From CAZPWF01 sp964590725 (GTDB lineage Bacteria; Patescibacteriota; Saccharimonadia; Saccharimonadales; JACQNP01): a DNA stretch of 64,000 nucleotides. The position numbers were made by a program, and so were the translations under genes. This document shows, one piece after another, positions 17,634 through 25,818 of the stretch (position 1 is the stretch's first letter; every line of letters begins with the position of its first letter). Under the pieces are notes generated by a model. The model was not told the DNA's origin, ran no database searches, and worked only from the letters and a program-made list of their open reading frames with translations. The stretch lies in NCBI GenBank assembly GCA_964590725.1, contig CAZPWF010000002.1, positions 39,306 through 103,305 of the forward strand, given 5' to 3'.

Positions 17634-18158
17634 ATGCAATCTGTAATTCAGAAAATTGAAGAGAAGTTCAAAAAGGCACAAGTTGTTGATGTTATGCCTG
17701 GTGATACCGTTAAAGTTCATCAGAAAATTAAAGAAGGCAACAAGGAACGTGTACAGATTTTTCAAGGTCTAGTAATACGGGTTGACCGTAAAAATAGTCA
17801 TACTAGTCGTATTTTAGTTCGACGGCTTGCTAGTGGTGTTGGTGTTGAAAAGAGCTTTTTGCTTCACAGCCCTTTAGTGGTAAAAATAGAAGTTACCAAA
17901 CGAAGTAAGGTTCGTCGTAACTATCTTACATATATGCGAGAACGTACAGGTAAGTCCGCTAGACTCAGTAATGTTGATTTTGACCGAGAAGGTGTTAACA
18001 CTGTTCGTGATGAAAAAGCTGAAGAAGAGGAAGCTAAGCTTGCTGAAGAAACAAAGAAGGCGCATGAAGCTGAAGAAGCTAAGCGAGCCGAAGAAGCATC
18101 AAAAGAAGAGGCCAAAGCGGCAGCTGCACTTGCCCAACACGAAGCCGCTAAAGAGTAA
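17634..18158 (+). CDS. rplS: 50S ribosomal protein L19 with C-terminal extension
   Basis: L19 lies at the 30S-50S interface. Residues 1-115 are a normal L19 (PGDTVKVHQKIKEGNKER, FQGLVIRV, RRLASGVGVEKSF, HSPLVVKIEV, YLTYMRERTGKSARL). About 60 more residues follow, almost purely Glu, Lys and Ala, predicted to be one long charged helix; standard bacterial L19 ends at about 115. ATG at 17634 is preferred over TTG two codons earlier. A terminator follows. Confidence 0.95.
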   Translation: MQSVIQKIEEKFKKAQVVDVMPGDTVKVHQKIKEGNKERVQIFQGLVIRVDRKNSHTSRILVRRLASGVGVEKSFLLHSPLVVKIEVTKRSKVRRNYLTYMRERTGKSARLSNVDFDREGVNTVRDEKAEEEEAKLAEETKKAHEAEEAKRAEEASKEEAKAAAALAQHEAAKE

Positions 18159-18184
18159 ATTCTTTTACTAAGAATCAAAAAATA

Positions 18185-18206
18185 CCGTCCAATGTGGCGG
18201 TTTTTT
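18185..18206 (+). terminator. Intrinsic terminator after rplS
   Basis: CCGTC and GGCGG can pair (one G-T pair) around a short loop, followed by six T (18201-18206). Confidence 0.6.
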
Positions 18207-18265
18207 ATTGATTAAGCTTGCAAATATTCTGCAAGATAATACGATAAACTCATGATAGAGGTATT

Positions 18266-18829
18266 GTGATTGGCATAGATGAAGTAGGTAGGGGCTCATG
18301 GGCTGGACCTTTGCTCGTAGTTGCTGCGCGTCAAGTTTCTGGCTTGCCGGCTGGGCTTAAAGATTCGAAAGTTCTCTCCAAAAAGAAGCGAAATATACTC
18401 TGCCCCGATATTCAATTAGCCTGTGATCTTGGTGAGGGTTGGGTTACTCCTAATGAAATTGATAATTTAGGCTTGACTGGGGCTATGGAATTAGGCGTTA
18501 AGCGTGCTCTGGATAGCTTGAATGCAACAGACGATGAAAATATTGTCATCGATGGGCATATTAACTACTGTGCCACAAATTATCACAATGTAATTTGCGT
18601 TATTGCTGCTGACGCAAAATATCCTATAGTTAGTGCTGCCAGTGTTTGGGCAAAAGTTGTTCGCGATGAATACATGGTAGAATTGGCAAAATCTTATCCC
18701 GACTACGGGTTTGATTCTCACGTTGGTTATGGCACAAAGAGGCATATGGATGCTCTAAGCGTTCACGGAGTAACGCCCGTACATCGACTAAGCTATGCTC
18801 CAGTAAAGAAGATAGCAAATGAGCACTAA
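18266..18829 (+). CDS. rnhB: Ribonuclease HII
   Basis: Cleaves RNA in RNA/DNA hybrids and at misincorporated ribonucleotides. The N-terminus IGIDEVGRGSWAGPL carries the first catalytic Asp-Glu. KDSKVLSKKKR, the acidic residue of IDGHINY, AASVWAKVVRDEYM and YGFDSHVGYGTKRH follow, as in RNase HII. At 187 aa it is compact. The GTG at 18266 is the only start that leaves a family-like N-terminus; an ATG at 18252 is out of frame and stops after five codons. The 3' end overlaps the UPF0102 gene by 11 nt. Confidence 0.95.
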   Translation: MIGIDEVGRGSWAGPLLVVAARQVSGLPAGLKDSKVLSKKKRNILCPDIQLACDLGEGWVTPNEIDNLGLTGAMELGVKRALDSLNATDDENIVIDGHINYCATNYHNVICVIAADAKYPIVSAASVWAKVVRDEYMVELAKSYPDYGFDSHVGYGTKRHMDALSVHGVTPVHRLSYAPVKKIANEH

Positions 18830-19163
18830 TTATGCGCACGGTAAGGAAGCCGAGAAAGTTGCAGCTAAATACTTATCTAGTCTAGGATATGATGTTATTG
18901 AACAGAATTGGAAAACTCGCTGGTGCGAGATAGACGTTGTTGCATGCAAGGATAATGTAATATATTTTGTTGAAGTTAAATACCGTCGTAATACTGATCA
19001 GGGTGGGGGACTAGATTATATTACACCCAAGAAGTTACAGCAGATGCATTTCGCAGCCGAAATGTGGGTAAGTGACAAACGCTGGCAAGGAGAGTATCAG
19101 CTTGCAGCTTTAGAAGTCTCTGGGGGTGATTATATTGTTACAAATTTTCTCACGGAATTGTAA
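18819..19163 (+). CDS. UPF0102 (YraN) family putative endonuclease
   Basis: A 114-residue protein of the UPF0102 family, which has a restriction-endonuclease-like fold. Seen: GKEAEKVAAKYLSSLGYDVIEQNWK, then WCEIDVVACKDNVIYFVEVKYR, where the Glu-Ile-Asp and Glu-Val-Lys form the PD-(D/E)XK-type E...D...ExK site, and a C-terminal helix plus strand. Overlap of 11 nt with rnhB indicates an operon; the rnhB-yraN neighbourhood is common in bacteria. The biochemical role is not firmly known. Confidence 0.93.
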   Translation: MSTNYAHGKEAEKVAAKYLSSLGYDVIEQNWKTRWCEIDVVACKDNVIYFVEVKYRRNTDQGGGLDYITPKKLQQMHFAAEMWVSDKRWQGEYQLAALEVSGGDYIVTNFLTEL

Positions 19164-19198
19164 AATAACTAGTGTTGAAAAAAGTGTAATATAGTTGG

Positions 19199-19390
19199 CT
19201 ATCTAATAGTCTTATTGTTTCGTTGAGCTATATTATCTTGCCGGGCTTTAGCAAGTGCTTCCGACCGTAAACCAGCTTCTCCAGCATTGATGTCAGCATG
19301 CTTGACTAGTTCTAAAGCCAATCTACCTATGTTTGATATTTTATCCCAAGTAGTTTTTTCAGGGTTTGGGCTTTGACCGATAGTATCCAT
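19199..19390 (-). CDS. Small hypothetical protein
   Basis: A 63-residue, probably helical, soluble protein (WDKISNIGRLALELVKHADINAGEAGL split as NIGRLALELVKHAD and INAGEAGL). Minus-strand TAATAC lies 8 nt before the ATG with no Shine-Dalgarno, like other leaderless genes here. It is not recognised. It is convergent with the UPF0102 gene and divergent from the small-protein operon. It could be a chance ORF. Confidence 0.4.
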   Translation of the reverse strand: MDTIGQSPNPEKTTWDKISNIGRLALELVKHADINAGEAGLRSEALAKARQDNIAQRNNKTIR

Positions 19391-19458
19391 TATATATAGT
19401 ATTACACAAAATAATCAAATGTAGAGCGCTCTACTAAGCTTAAGTTGTGTACAAAGAG

Positions 19459-19464
19459 TATAAT
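19459..19464 (+). promoter_or_regulatory. -10 box of the small-protein operon
   Basis: Perfect TATAAT, 24 nt before the ATG at 19489, leaving room for the AGGAGGG Shine-Dalgarno. This unit would have a normal leader. Confidence 0.5.
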
Positions 19465-19488
19465 AGTAAATGTAAACAGGAGGGTAAT

Positions 19489-19686
19489 ATGGCTCACACA
19501 AAACGACATGCAACACACAGGCCCCATCCAATAGATCAACGGCATAGTGTTATTGGAAAGAAAATATTTTCAATTTCTATTTTGCCTGAATCTGCCACTT
19601 ATCATTCAGTTCATACGACCCATCATAATAATCCCCATGCAGCATTTAGTCCTCGAACCACACTGAGTAAGGGTAGGGGGAAGTAA
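19489..19686 (+). CDS. Small His-rich basic protein, unknown
   Basis: A 65-residue protein rich in His, Arg, Thr and Pro (AHTKRHATHRPHPIDQRH at the start, HSVHTTHHNNPHAA in the middle). There is no hydrophobic segment. ATG at 19489 has a strong AGGAGGG 6-9 nt upstream; the longer frame from 19447 lies over the promoter. First gene of a four-gene operon. The many histidines suggest metal or nucleic-acid binding, which is speculation. Confidence 0.6.
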   Translation: MAHTKRHATHRPHPIDQRHSVIGKKIFSISILPESATYHSVHTTHHNNPHAAFSPRTTLSKGRGK

Positions 19687-19687
19687 T

Positions 19688-19858
19688 ATGGCAAAAAACG
19701 GATCATTAGGACATGGGCGGATCGGGAGAATTAAACATCGTTCCCAGACATTTAATCCCAAGACGAAACGTTATGTAGAGCGCGACACAACTACTGGGCG
19801 TTTTATTAATGTTAAGTCTGATAGAGCGCCCTTCAAGGATGTGAGGGTTGAAAAATAG
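19688..19858 (+). CDS. Small basic protein of the widespread GHGRIG family, unknown function
   Basis: A 56-residue protein beginning MAKNGSLGHGRIGRIKHRSQ, with FNPKTKRYVERDTTTGRF and DRAPFKDVRVEK. This matches a short family I recall from many bacteria (NG..GHGRIG....RSQ.YNP...YVKRDT.TG.F), function unknown and often in accessory DNA. It starts 1 nt after the previous stop and ends 1 nt before the ATG of the DUF4342 gene, so it is a tightly packed operon member. The conserved pattern and codon-like structure make it a real gene despite its size. Confidence 0.7.
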   Translation: MAKNGSLGHGRIGRIKHRSQTFNPKTKRYVERDTTTGRFINVKSDRAPFKDVRVEK

Positions 19859-19859
19859 T

Positions 19860-20108
19860 ATGACTAACAATCAGGAAGAATTTAGCGTAAATGGCGATGA
19901 CCTATTAAAAAAGGTCAGAGCAATTATTGCCGAAGGTAATGTTAGAAAGATTACTATTCGAAATAAAGATGGCAAGAATATAGTAGTACTGCCGCTGACG
20001 GTCGGGGTGGTCGGGGCTGTGCTTGCGCCACCACTAGCTGCTGTAGGCGCAATCGCCGCATTAGTAACGGAATGTACAATAGTAGTAGAAAGAGGGGACA
20101 AGAAGTAG
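19860..20108 (+). CDS. DUF4342 family protein
   Basis: An 82-residue protein. The family pattern is clear: EEFSVNGDDLLKKVRAIIAEGNVRKITIRNKDGKNI (split as NGDDLLKKVRAIIAEGN and VRKITIRNKDGKNI), then a Gly/Ala-rich hydrophobic hairpin (LPLTVGVVGAVLAPPLAAVG) and VTECTIVVER. DUF4342 has no established function; the hydrophobic half probably inserts in the membrane. ATG at 19860 is chosen: it directly follows the previous stop, and the longer frame has no good start. Confidence 0.85.
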   Translation: MTNNQEEFSVNGDDLLKKVRAIIAEGNVRKITIRNKDGKNIVVLPLTVGVVGAVLAPPLAAVGAIAALVTECTIVVERGDKK

Positions 20109-20109
20109 T

Positions 20110-20331
20110 ATGGGCAAAGAAACTAAGAAAACCGATGCCAAAAATGTATCAATGCAGGCTGTTGATAAGAGTGGGCCAGCTGGCTTTGTATTATTTGTAG
20201 CTTGGTTTGGGGCATTGGCTTATTTTATAGGTCAGGTCGATGGTTTTTGGAATATTATCTTGGCCTTCTTTAAGGCGTGCGTATGGCCGGCATACCTTAT
20301 TTATTACCTGCTCCAATCTCTAAGTGTATAG
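20110..20331 (+). CDS. Small two-helix membrane protein
   Basis: A 73-residue protein with a charged N-terminus (about 22 residues) and two transmembrane helices (about 25-43 and 47-69). It is the last gene of the operon, starting 1 nt after the DUF4342 stop. It is not recognised; co-translation with a DUF4342 protein suggests the two act together in the membrane (inference). Confidence 0.65.
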   Translation: MGKETKKTDAKNVSMQAVDKSGPAGFVLFVAWFGALAYFIGQVDGFWNIILAFFKACVWPAYLIYYLLQSLSV

Positions 20332-20360
20332 GAGCACAGACACAGTAAAATTGAAGTTTT

Positions 20361-21197
20361 TTAAGCAGCTTTATTATTAAAAGCCATGACGGACACATCA
20401 ACACAGTCCTGAATTGCGGTATACATAAGCTCTGTTAGCTCGTCTGCAGAGGTTGTTTCGACACTAATCGGCATCCCTATATGAACGTGTGGAGTGTGTT
20501 TTGCTGGTACATCAAGCTTTTTATAATCAGTCGGCTCGCCGCCGTAATACATACCCCAAGGTACTATGACTACAGGAACTGAGGCAGCGGCGTTAATGGC
20601 TGTGATTGCGATACCTTTTTTCAGTTTTTGTACTCTTGTATGGTCAACGCGGTTTCTCTCTCCTTCTGGAAAACCGAACATATGGTTTGCTTGTCGTATC
20701 ATTTTTGCGACGTACGTTTCATTAGCTCGTTTTACTCCGTACTTTTGAAGTTCTTGAATTTCTGGTGTAATTTCTACACCCCATCGTTCGAGGTCTTTTT
20801 TTCTGACTGTAGGTATTGACCCCAGACCATCTACAGACATCCGAAGCAATTGTCCGCCTCTTTTCCAGTTTGCTGTAGATAAGGATGGCTCGGTTGGAAT
20901 GAAAGTACTCCCCATAAGTGAATGAAGAACTTTTTCTTTTTGGGCAACGGCAACAGCAACATACTGATCGTCACCAGTTAGGTGATTGGAAACGCTTGAA
21001 AGGCGGGTCTTATAATGAATGTTGTCAGCAATTGAGTCTTTTGCGCCGTCAGTAAATGTTACCGTCGGACGGTATATTTTGCTGAGTACATAGTGTGCGG
21101 CTCGTGCAAAGGTTTGACTCTGAATGTGTTGTTCATAAAAGTCATACATAGAGTCTATTTGTTCGTAGCTTTCGATTGCAACTTTTGGTCTACTCAT
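20361..21197 (-). CDS. PlsC-like acyltransferase
   Basis: A 278-residue protein with the glycerolipid acyltransferase motifs: SNHLTGDD (HX4D, His72/Asp77), FPEGER (motif III, FPEGTR-like) and VPVVIVPWGMYYGG (motif IV, VPV.P). It is probably a lysophospholipid or other acyl acceptor acyltransferase. There is no transmembrane helix, so it is likely peripheral. In an organism without an evident lipid-synthesis operon it may remodel scavenged lipids (inference). Start ATG lies 8 nt after an extended -10. Confidence 0.8.
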   Translation of the reverse strand: MSRPKVAIESYEQIDSMYDFYEQHIQSQTFARAAHYVLSKIYRPTVTFTDGAKDSIADNIHYKTRLSSVSNHLTGDDQYVAVAVAQKEKVLHSLMGSTFIPTEPSLSTANWKRGGQLLRMSVDGLGSIPTVRKKDLERWGVEITPEIQELQKYGVKRANETYVAKMIRQANHMFGFPEGERNRVDHTRVQKLKKGIAITAINAAASVPVVIVPWGMYYGGEPTDYKKLDVPAKHTPHVHIGMPISVETTSADELTELMYTAIQDCVDVSVMAFNNKAA

Positions 21198-21205
21198 TTC
21201 GAACG

Positions 21206-21214
21206 ACTATATCA
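21206..21214 (-). promoter_or_regulatory. Extended -10 promoter of the PlsC-like gene
   Basis: Minus-strand TGA plus TATAGT (21206-21211), ending 8 nt before the ATG at 21197. Confidence 0.55.
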
Positions 21215-21244
21215 CGCTCAATCCGATTTTAAAAAAGCTCAAGC

Positions 21245-23803
21245 TTACTTTATGTCAAAGAATTCTTTTATTGCCTTTAGGTCACGGTCTTTCCATGCGG
21301 ACTGCCACTCAAGTGTTTCAATACCCTGGTTAATAGAACGCTCTAGTGCACTGCTAGTATGCTTGTCAAAAAACTTTTTAAACTCTGGAATAAACGACAC
21401 ATCACTAAATGCGTTTGCGACATATAGAGGGAATCGGTGAAAACTAAGGTCATTTCCGATAGTTTTATCAAGCCAGCTCCAGTTTGTTTGCATCCACTCC
21501 CAAGTAGCTCGTCTGGCGAATCGATTAGATAAGCTATATACAATCCAATATGCAATATCTTGTGATCGTATAGCTGGTGTCTTAATAAGATCTAGGGCTT
21601 GTTCAAATAACTCTGGTGACTTAAATCCGGTCAGCGCTGCTGCTAATGTAGTTTTTTCTTCGCTAAGAATGCTGGATTCGTGCATCTTGAATAGCTTATC
21701 AAAGGTTTTTTGGTCGTTTCGTTGACGTACTGTGGTACCGAATACAATTGAACGAAAGTCAGGCAGGATGTTTTCTATGCTGCTTGCACTGTCGAATTGC
21801 TTGAGTGCTTCAGTCAAGGCCTTCGGATCGTCTGCACTGCTAGTCATTCCTATTACTGTTGGACGTAGCAATTGATCAAAATAACTATCTGTTTTCTTTG
21901 GTGTCCAACCAAGTCGCTTGTACTGCTTTGCTGATAGTTTTATGATGTAAGGCTTCATTGCTTCGCGTAGCTCTTCGTCGTCCATAGTGCTTCTGATGGT
22001 TCCGAGAGCTCCCGCCATAACATCCCAAACAGCGCTGTTGTCTTCGTCTATGAAATTATCCAAAAACGCAAGCGCTTCTTTAGTTGGAGTGAAGCCGGCT
22101 TTCGCACTTTCGAAGACATCGCCAAGTATCCCAAGTCTGTCAAGCGGCATGAGGCTACCGTTCTTTACATTTTTACCAAGATAAATAAGTTGTTCTTGGT
22201 CGTAATCTACTCGGTAAAACCCTGTCTGATTTTGGTTAAGTTTGATGGTTTCTGGCTTTGCAGTTTTAATTGTCAGCGACTCTGTATTTAATAGTTCTGG
22301 TATGTCTAAGTTGTTGGCTTGTAATGAAATTGGCCATGTAACATGAGAGCTTTTTGGGTGTTTTGGATTGATGTAGAATCTTGCTTGGCTAATAGTAGTT
22401 GAAGATTTAATTGTATTGATGCTGACAACCGGGAACCCACTCTGTGTTGTCCAAGCATGCATGAATTCACTTACTGGTTTATTGGATGTATCTTCGAGTG
22501 CTTTCCATAGGTCGACAGTATCAGTGTTTTTAAAGGAATGAGCTGTTAGATAGTGCTGTAGCCCTTTGCGAAAATCCTCTGGGCCCAAATATGCATTCAG
22601 CATATGAATAACGCTCGCGCCTTTACTGTAGCTAATCGTATCAAAGATGCTACGTATTTCATCAGGGTGTTTTATAGGAACCTCTATTGGGTGAGTGTGC
22701 TCTAGGGCATCAAGCTTGAATGCACGATGTTGTTCGTCTACTGCAAACTGAGTCCACATTTGCCACTCAGGAAATATGTAGTCAACCGCCATGTATTCGA
22801 TCCAACTAGCAAAGCCCTCGTTGAGCCATAAGTCTGTCCACCAGCGCATAGTTACTAAATTACCAAACCATTGGTGAGCTAATTCGTGTGCGACCACCAT
22901 AGCTACATATTGTTTTGTTGGGATGCTAGTGTTCTTCGGATCGACCAGCATACACTGCTCGCGGTAGGTGACACAACCCCAGTTTTCCATGGCGCCACTT
23001 GCGAAGTCTGGAAGTGCAATCATGTCGCATTTTTCGAGAGGATATGGAATTCCGAAGTAATCGTTATAAAAATCGAGACACTTGACTGCGACCATTAGAG
23101 CAAATTCGGTGAACTTTACATTATCAGGCGTAGCATAGGCTCGTACAGTAACACCATCTTTTGTTTTTGCTTCTTTATAGCCCATTTCTCCATAAACAAA
23201 TGCCAAAAGATAAGTAGACATTATCGGGGTTGTCTCAAAAGCGGTAATTGTCTCCTTCGCTGTGGTCGATTGTTGTTTTGGCGGGGTATTCGAGATAACT
23301 TCCTCGCCCTTTGGTGTAGTTAGCATCAAGTCAAAAGTGGCTTTTGCTTCGGGCTCGTCTATGCAGGGGAATACTTCACGGGCATGATGACTCTCAAATT
23401 GTGTCGCGATTAATTGCTTCTTTTGTGACTGTAGTTCAAAGTTACAGGGATAAATACCATTCATTTGAGGTGTTATTTTTCCTTCAAATTCTAAAGCAAT
23501 TGTATAATTTCCTGGATAAAGTATTTCTTTGGTGTGTATTCTAACTTCATCGTATCTGTCGTGATGATTGATGCGATCAACCTTACAAGTAATGTCCTCT
23601 TTCTTGTCATGTTTAATTATCGTTGCTGATTTAATTTTGAGGCCAACTTGGTGTAATGTTATGCGTTTGTTTGGTCGATAGACTTTTTTGCCGGTTATGA
23701 TAACCGAACCAGAGAAAACAGCTTTTTCTCGGTCGGGGCGCAAGGAAAGTTTATAATTAGTTGGGCAAAATTCACGAAACAGTCTCTTAACATTTTTACT
23801 CAT
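21245..23803 (-). CDS. pepN: M1 family zinc aminopeptidase
   Basis: An 852-residue zinc exopeptidase that removes N-terminal residues from peptides. Domains: N-terminal beta-saddle (RPDREKAVFSGSVIITG; QFESHHAREVFPCIDEPEAKATF), catalytic thermolysin-like domain with GAMENWG (270-276) and HELAHQ...NEGFASW (zinc ligands His306, His310, Glu329; catalytic Glu307), and a long C-terminal helical ERAP1-like domain. There is no signal peptide, so it is cytosolic; a role in using imported peptides is likely. ATG at 23803 is preferred over 23827 because an extended -10 lies at 23811-23819, inside the longer frame. Confidence 0.95.
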   Translation of the reverse strand: MSKNVKRLFREFCPTNYKLSLRPDREKAVFSGSVIITGKKVYRPNKRITLHQVGLKIKSATIIKHDKKEDITCKVDRINHHDRYDEVRIHTKEILYPGNYTIALEFEGKITPQMNGIYPCNFELQSQKKQLIATQFESHHAREVFPCIDEPEAKATFDLMLTTPKGEEVISNTPPKQQSTTAKETITAFETTPIMSTYLLAFVYGEMGYKEAKTKDGVTVRAYATPDNVKFTEFALMVAVKCLDFYNDYFGIPYPLEKCDMIALPDFASGAMENWGCVTYREQCMLVDPKNTSIPTKQYVAMVVAHELAHQWFGNLVTMRWWTDLWLNEGFASWIEYMAVDYIFPEWQMWTQFAVDEQHRAFKLDALEHTHPIEVPIKHPDEIRSIFDTISYSKGASVIHMLNAYLGPEDFRKGLQHYLTAHSFKNTDTVDLWKALEDTSNKPVSEFMHAWTTQSGFPVVSINTIKSSTTISQARFYINPKHPKSSHVTWPISLQANNLDIPELLNTESLTIKTAKPETIKLNQNQTGFYRVDYDQEQLIYLGKNVKNGSLMPLDRLGILGDVFESAKAGFTPTKEALAFLDNFIDEDNSAVWDVMAGALGTIRSTMDDEELREAMKPYIIKLSAKQYKRLGWTPKKTDSYFDQLLRPTVIGMTSSADDPKALTEALKQFDSASSIENILPDFRSIVFGTTVRQRNDQKTFDKLFKMHESSILSEEKTTLAAALTGFKSPELFEQALDLIKTPAIRSQDIAYWIVYSLSNRFARRATWEWMQTNWSWLDKTIGNDLSFHRFPLYVANAFSDVSFIPEFKKFFDKHTSSALERSINQGIETLEWQSAWKDRDLKAIKEFFDIK

Positions 23804-23810
23804 ACTAGAC

Positions 23811-23819
23811 AGTTTAACA
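23811..23819 (-). promoter_or_regulatory. Extended -10 promoter of the aminopeptidase gene
   Basis: Minus-strand TGT plus TAAACT (23811-23816), ending 7 nt before the ATG at 23803. Confidence 0.5.
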
Positions 23820-23829
23820 CAGTACATAG

Positions 23830-23858
23830 TTGACTAAACACAGACATAGTTGTAAAAT
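23830..23858 (+). promoter_or_regulatory. Promoter of the 23873 gene
   Basis: TTGACT (23830-23835), exactly 17 bp, TAAAAT (23853-23858); the ATG follows 14 nt later. Confidence 0.6.
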
Positions 23859-23872
23859 ATATATACATAATT

Positions 23873-24472
23873 ATGTTGAATTACGAACATCAACCCACTA
23901 TTCTTGACCAAGAAGGTTTATCTGAAATTTCAGTGACCACAAAAAACAAACTTAGGGGTATAGCATTAGCAACCGAGTTGGCCCTAAGTGACCAGTTACA
24001 CATACAAAGAGAGAGCATCAATTTTCATTCTAAAATGTTCTCAGGCTGGGAGATTAACAGCTGTTTTATGAGTGATATTTATTCTGAAGTATTAATAAGT
24101 ACAAAAAAGCAATTTCTGACACGTCATAAAGCCGACCGTAAGCAATACATGTACAGAGAAGTAAATACTTATAATAATAAAGCTGGCAGGGTGTTCGGCA
24201 TTGCCGGACATGCGATAGGGTTGGCGCAAGATGTTAATCAGTCGGAGAATCTAATTATTAATTATGAGAGAGCTGGTTATATGAGTGAAATTCTGACTGT
24301 CAAGGATGTCGCAACTCTGAGACCTGAGCAAAAGAAACTCTTTTTAGCATCAGAGGAAGACTATAGCCTAGAATCGAATACTGATTATGTTGCTAGTTCG
24401 TTTGCAAGCAAAGTAAGTTGTTTTGTTAGGGAGGTTAACGATATAAACCTCGAGTTTGACGTACTACTCTGA
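23873..24472 (+). CDS. Hypothetical protein, orphan
   Basis: A 199-residue soluble protein with no signal peptide, transmembrane helix or motif that I recognise. The N-terminal part looks helical (LRGIALATELALSDQL); a Lys/Arg/Tyr-rich centre (RHKADRKQYMYREVNTYN) and a mostly polar C-terminus follow. It is flanked by a good promoter and a good terminator, so it forms its own transcription unit between the aminopeptidase (divergent) and nusA. No function proposed. Confidence 0.65.
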   Translation: MLNYEHQPTILDQEGLSEISVTTKNKLRGIALATELALSDQLHIQRESINFHSKMFSGWEINSCFMSDIYSEVLISTKKQFLTRHKADRKQYMYREVNTYNNKAGRVFGIAGHAIGLAQDVNQSENLIINYERAGYMSEILTVKDVATLRPEQKKLFLASEEDYSLESNTDYVASSFASKVSCFVREVNDINLEFDVLL

Positions 24473-24494
24473 AATAAGCTATACTAGGTTTGTA

Positions 24495-24518
24495 GTCGGC
24501 CAGCAGGTCGGCTTTTTT
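24495..24518 (+). terminator. Intrinsic terminator upstream of nusA
   Basis: GTCGGCC and GGTCGGC form a 7-bp stem (two G-T pairs) around AGCA, followed by six T. Confidence 0.75.
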
Positions 24519-24573
24519 CATATATAGATACAGACAGATGTTAATAATCAAATGACAAGAGAAAGGTAATAAT

Positions 24574-25773
24574 ATGGAACTAGATATCAAGCAACTCGCA
24601 ATGGCGGTAAAAACGATTGCCGAAGAAAAGAATTTGCCAGAAGATGTTGTTCAGGAAGTGGTTGAACAGGCACTTGCGGCTGCGTATCGTAGAGATTTCG
24701 GTGATCGTGAACAAGAGGTTCGTGTGTCGATTGACCTTAATGCTGGTGACGTCGATGCTTATATTTCTAAAGAAGTTGTTGCAAAAGTTGGCGACGAACG
24801 ATTCGAAATCAGTTTAAGTGACGCTCAGGTTATGAAAAAGAACGCTAAAATTGGCGACATGATCGAACTTCATGAAAAGGTTGAGAATTTTGGTCGTGTA
24901 GCCGCCCAAACTGCTAAACAGGTTGTATTACAACGCCTTCGTGAAGCAGAACGCGAAATTATTATGAATGAATATGAAGATAAGATAGGTACTGTCATTA
25001 ACGGTATCGTGGCACGCGTTGAAGGACGAGTTGTACGTGTCGACCTAGGCAAAGCTCAAGGCATTATGCCTATGTCAGAGCAGATTCAAGGCGAACGATA
25101 TTATCCTGGTCAGCGCATCAAGGTTTTTCTTAAGGACGTTGAGCGCGGTTTCCGTGGGCCACAATTAGTAGTTTCACGCGGTAATACACAATTCGTCGAG
25201 TGGCTATTTCGTGCTGAAGTACCAGAAATGGAAAACGGAGCCGTCGAGATCAAAGGCATTGCCAGAGAAGCTGGTGTGCGCACAAAGATCGCTGTTGCGA
25301 GTAGTGTGCCTGGAGTTGATCCGGTTGGAACGTTTGTGGGCGGCCATGGCACCCGTGTTAACGCTGTCATGAGTGAAATTGGCGAACAAGAAAAGATTGA
25401 CATTGTTGTTTGGAGCGATGAAATCAAGTCTTACATAACTAACGCATTGAGTCCGACTAAGGTGTCTAGCGTGTTAATCGACGAGAAAAATAATAAAGCT
25501 CGAGTTATGGTACCGGAAGACCAGCAAAGTATTGCGATTGGTAAAAGCGGTCAAAACGTTCGTTTGGCTAGCAAACTAACAGGGCTTGATATAGATATAG
25601 TGGCCGATGAAGCCTCAAAGCCGGTGGTCGATGTTTCGCCAGCAGTCGTAGAAGTACCTGAGCCTAAAGTGAAAGAAGAGCTCAAGCCAGTTGCGCCACA
25701 TAAACTCAAGAAAAAAGAGCAGCTCGAAAGTAGTCTGCTTGAAGCAATCGAAGAACACGGCGTAGAAGAATAA
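24574..25773 (+). CDS. nusA: Transcription termination/antitermination factor NusA
   Basis: NusA binds RNA polymerase and nascent RNA to control pausing and termination. The 399-residue protein has the N-terminal domain (VVEQALAAAYRRDFG), S1 domain (GTVINGIVARVEGRVVRVDLG), then KH1 and KH2 (GVRTKIAVAS; DPVGTFVGGHGTRVNAVMSE; VPEDQQSIAIGKSGQNVRLAS). The C-terminal acidic repeats of gammaproteobacterial NusA are absent; instead a short Glu/Lys/Val-rich tail. A GAAAGGT Shine-Dalgarno lies upstream. The usual infB/rbfA partners are not next to it. Confidence 0.96.
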   Translation: MELDIKQLAMAVKTIAEEKNLPEDVVQEVVEQALAAAYRRDFGDREQEVRVSIDLNAGDVDAYISKEVVAKVGDERFEISLSDAQVMKKNAKIGDMIELHEKVENFGRVAAQTAKQVVLQRLREAEREIIMNEYEDKIGTVINGIVARVEGRVVRVDLGKAQGIMPMSEQIQGERYYPGQRIKVFLKDVERGFRGPQLVVSRGNTQFVEWLFRAEVPEMENGAVEIKGIAREAGVRTKIAVASSVPGVDPVGTFVGGHGTRVNAVMSEIGEQEKIDIVVWSDEIKSYITNALSPTKVSSVLIDEKNNKARVMVPEDQQSIAIGKSGQNVRLASKLTGLDIDIVADEASKPVVDVSPAVVEVPEPKVKEELKPVAPHKLKKKEQLESSLLEAIEEHGVEE

Positions 25774-25791
25774 TACAAAAAGATTCCTAAA

Positions 25792-25818
25792 TTAGCACTC
25801 TTGACTCACGAGTGCTAA
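25792..25818 (+). promoter_or_regulatory. CIRCE operator (HrcA site) upstream of clpC
   Basis: Perfect CIRCE: TTAGCACTC, 9 bp, GAGTGCTAA. CIRCE is the binding site of the heat-shock repressor HrcA. The -35 hexamer of the clpC promoter lies in its spacer, so bound HrcA would block RNA polymerase. Confidence 0.97.
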
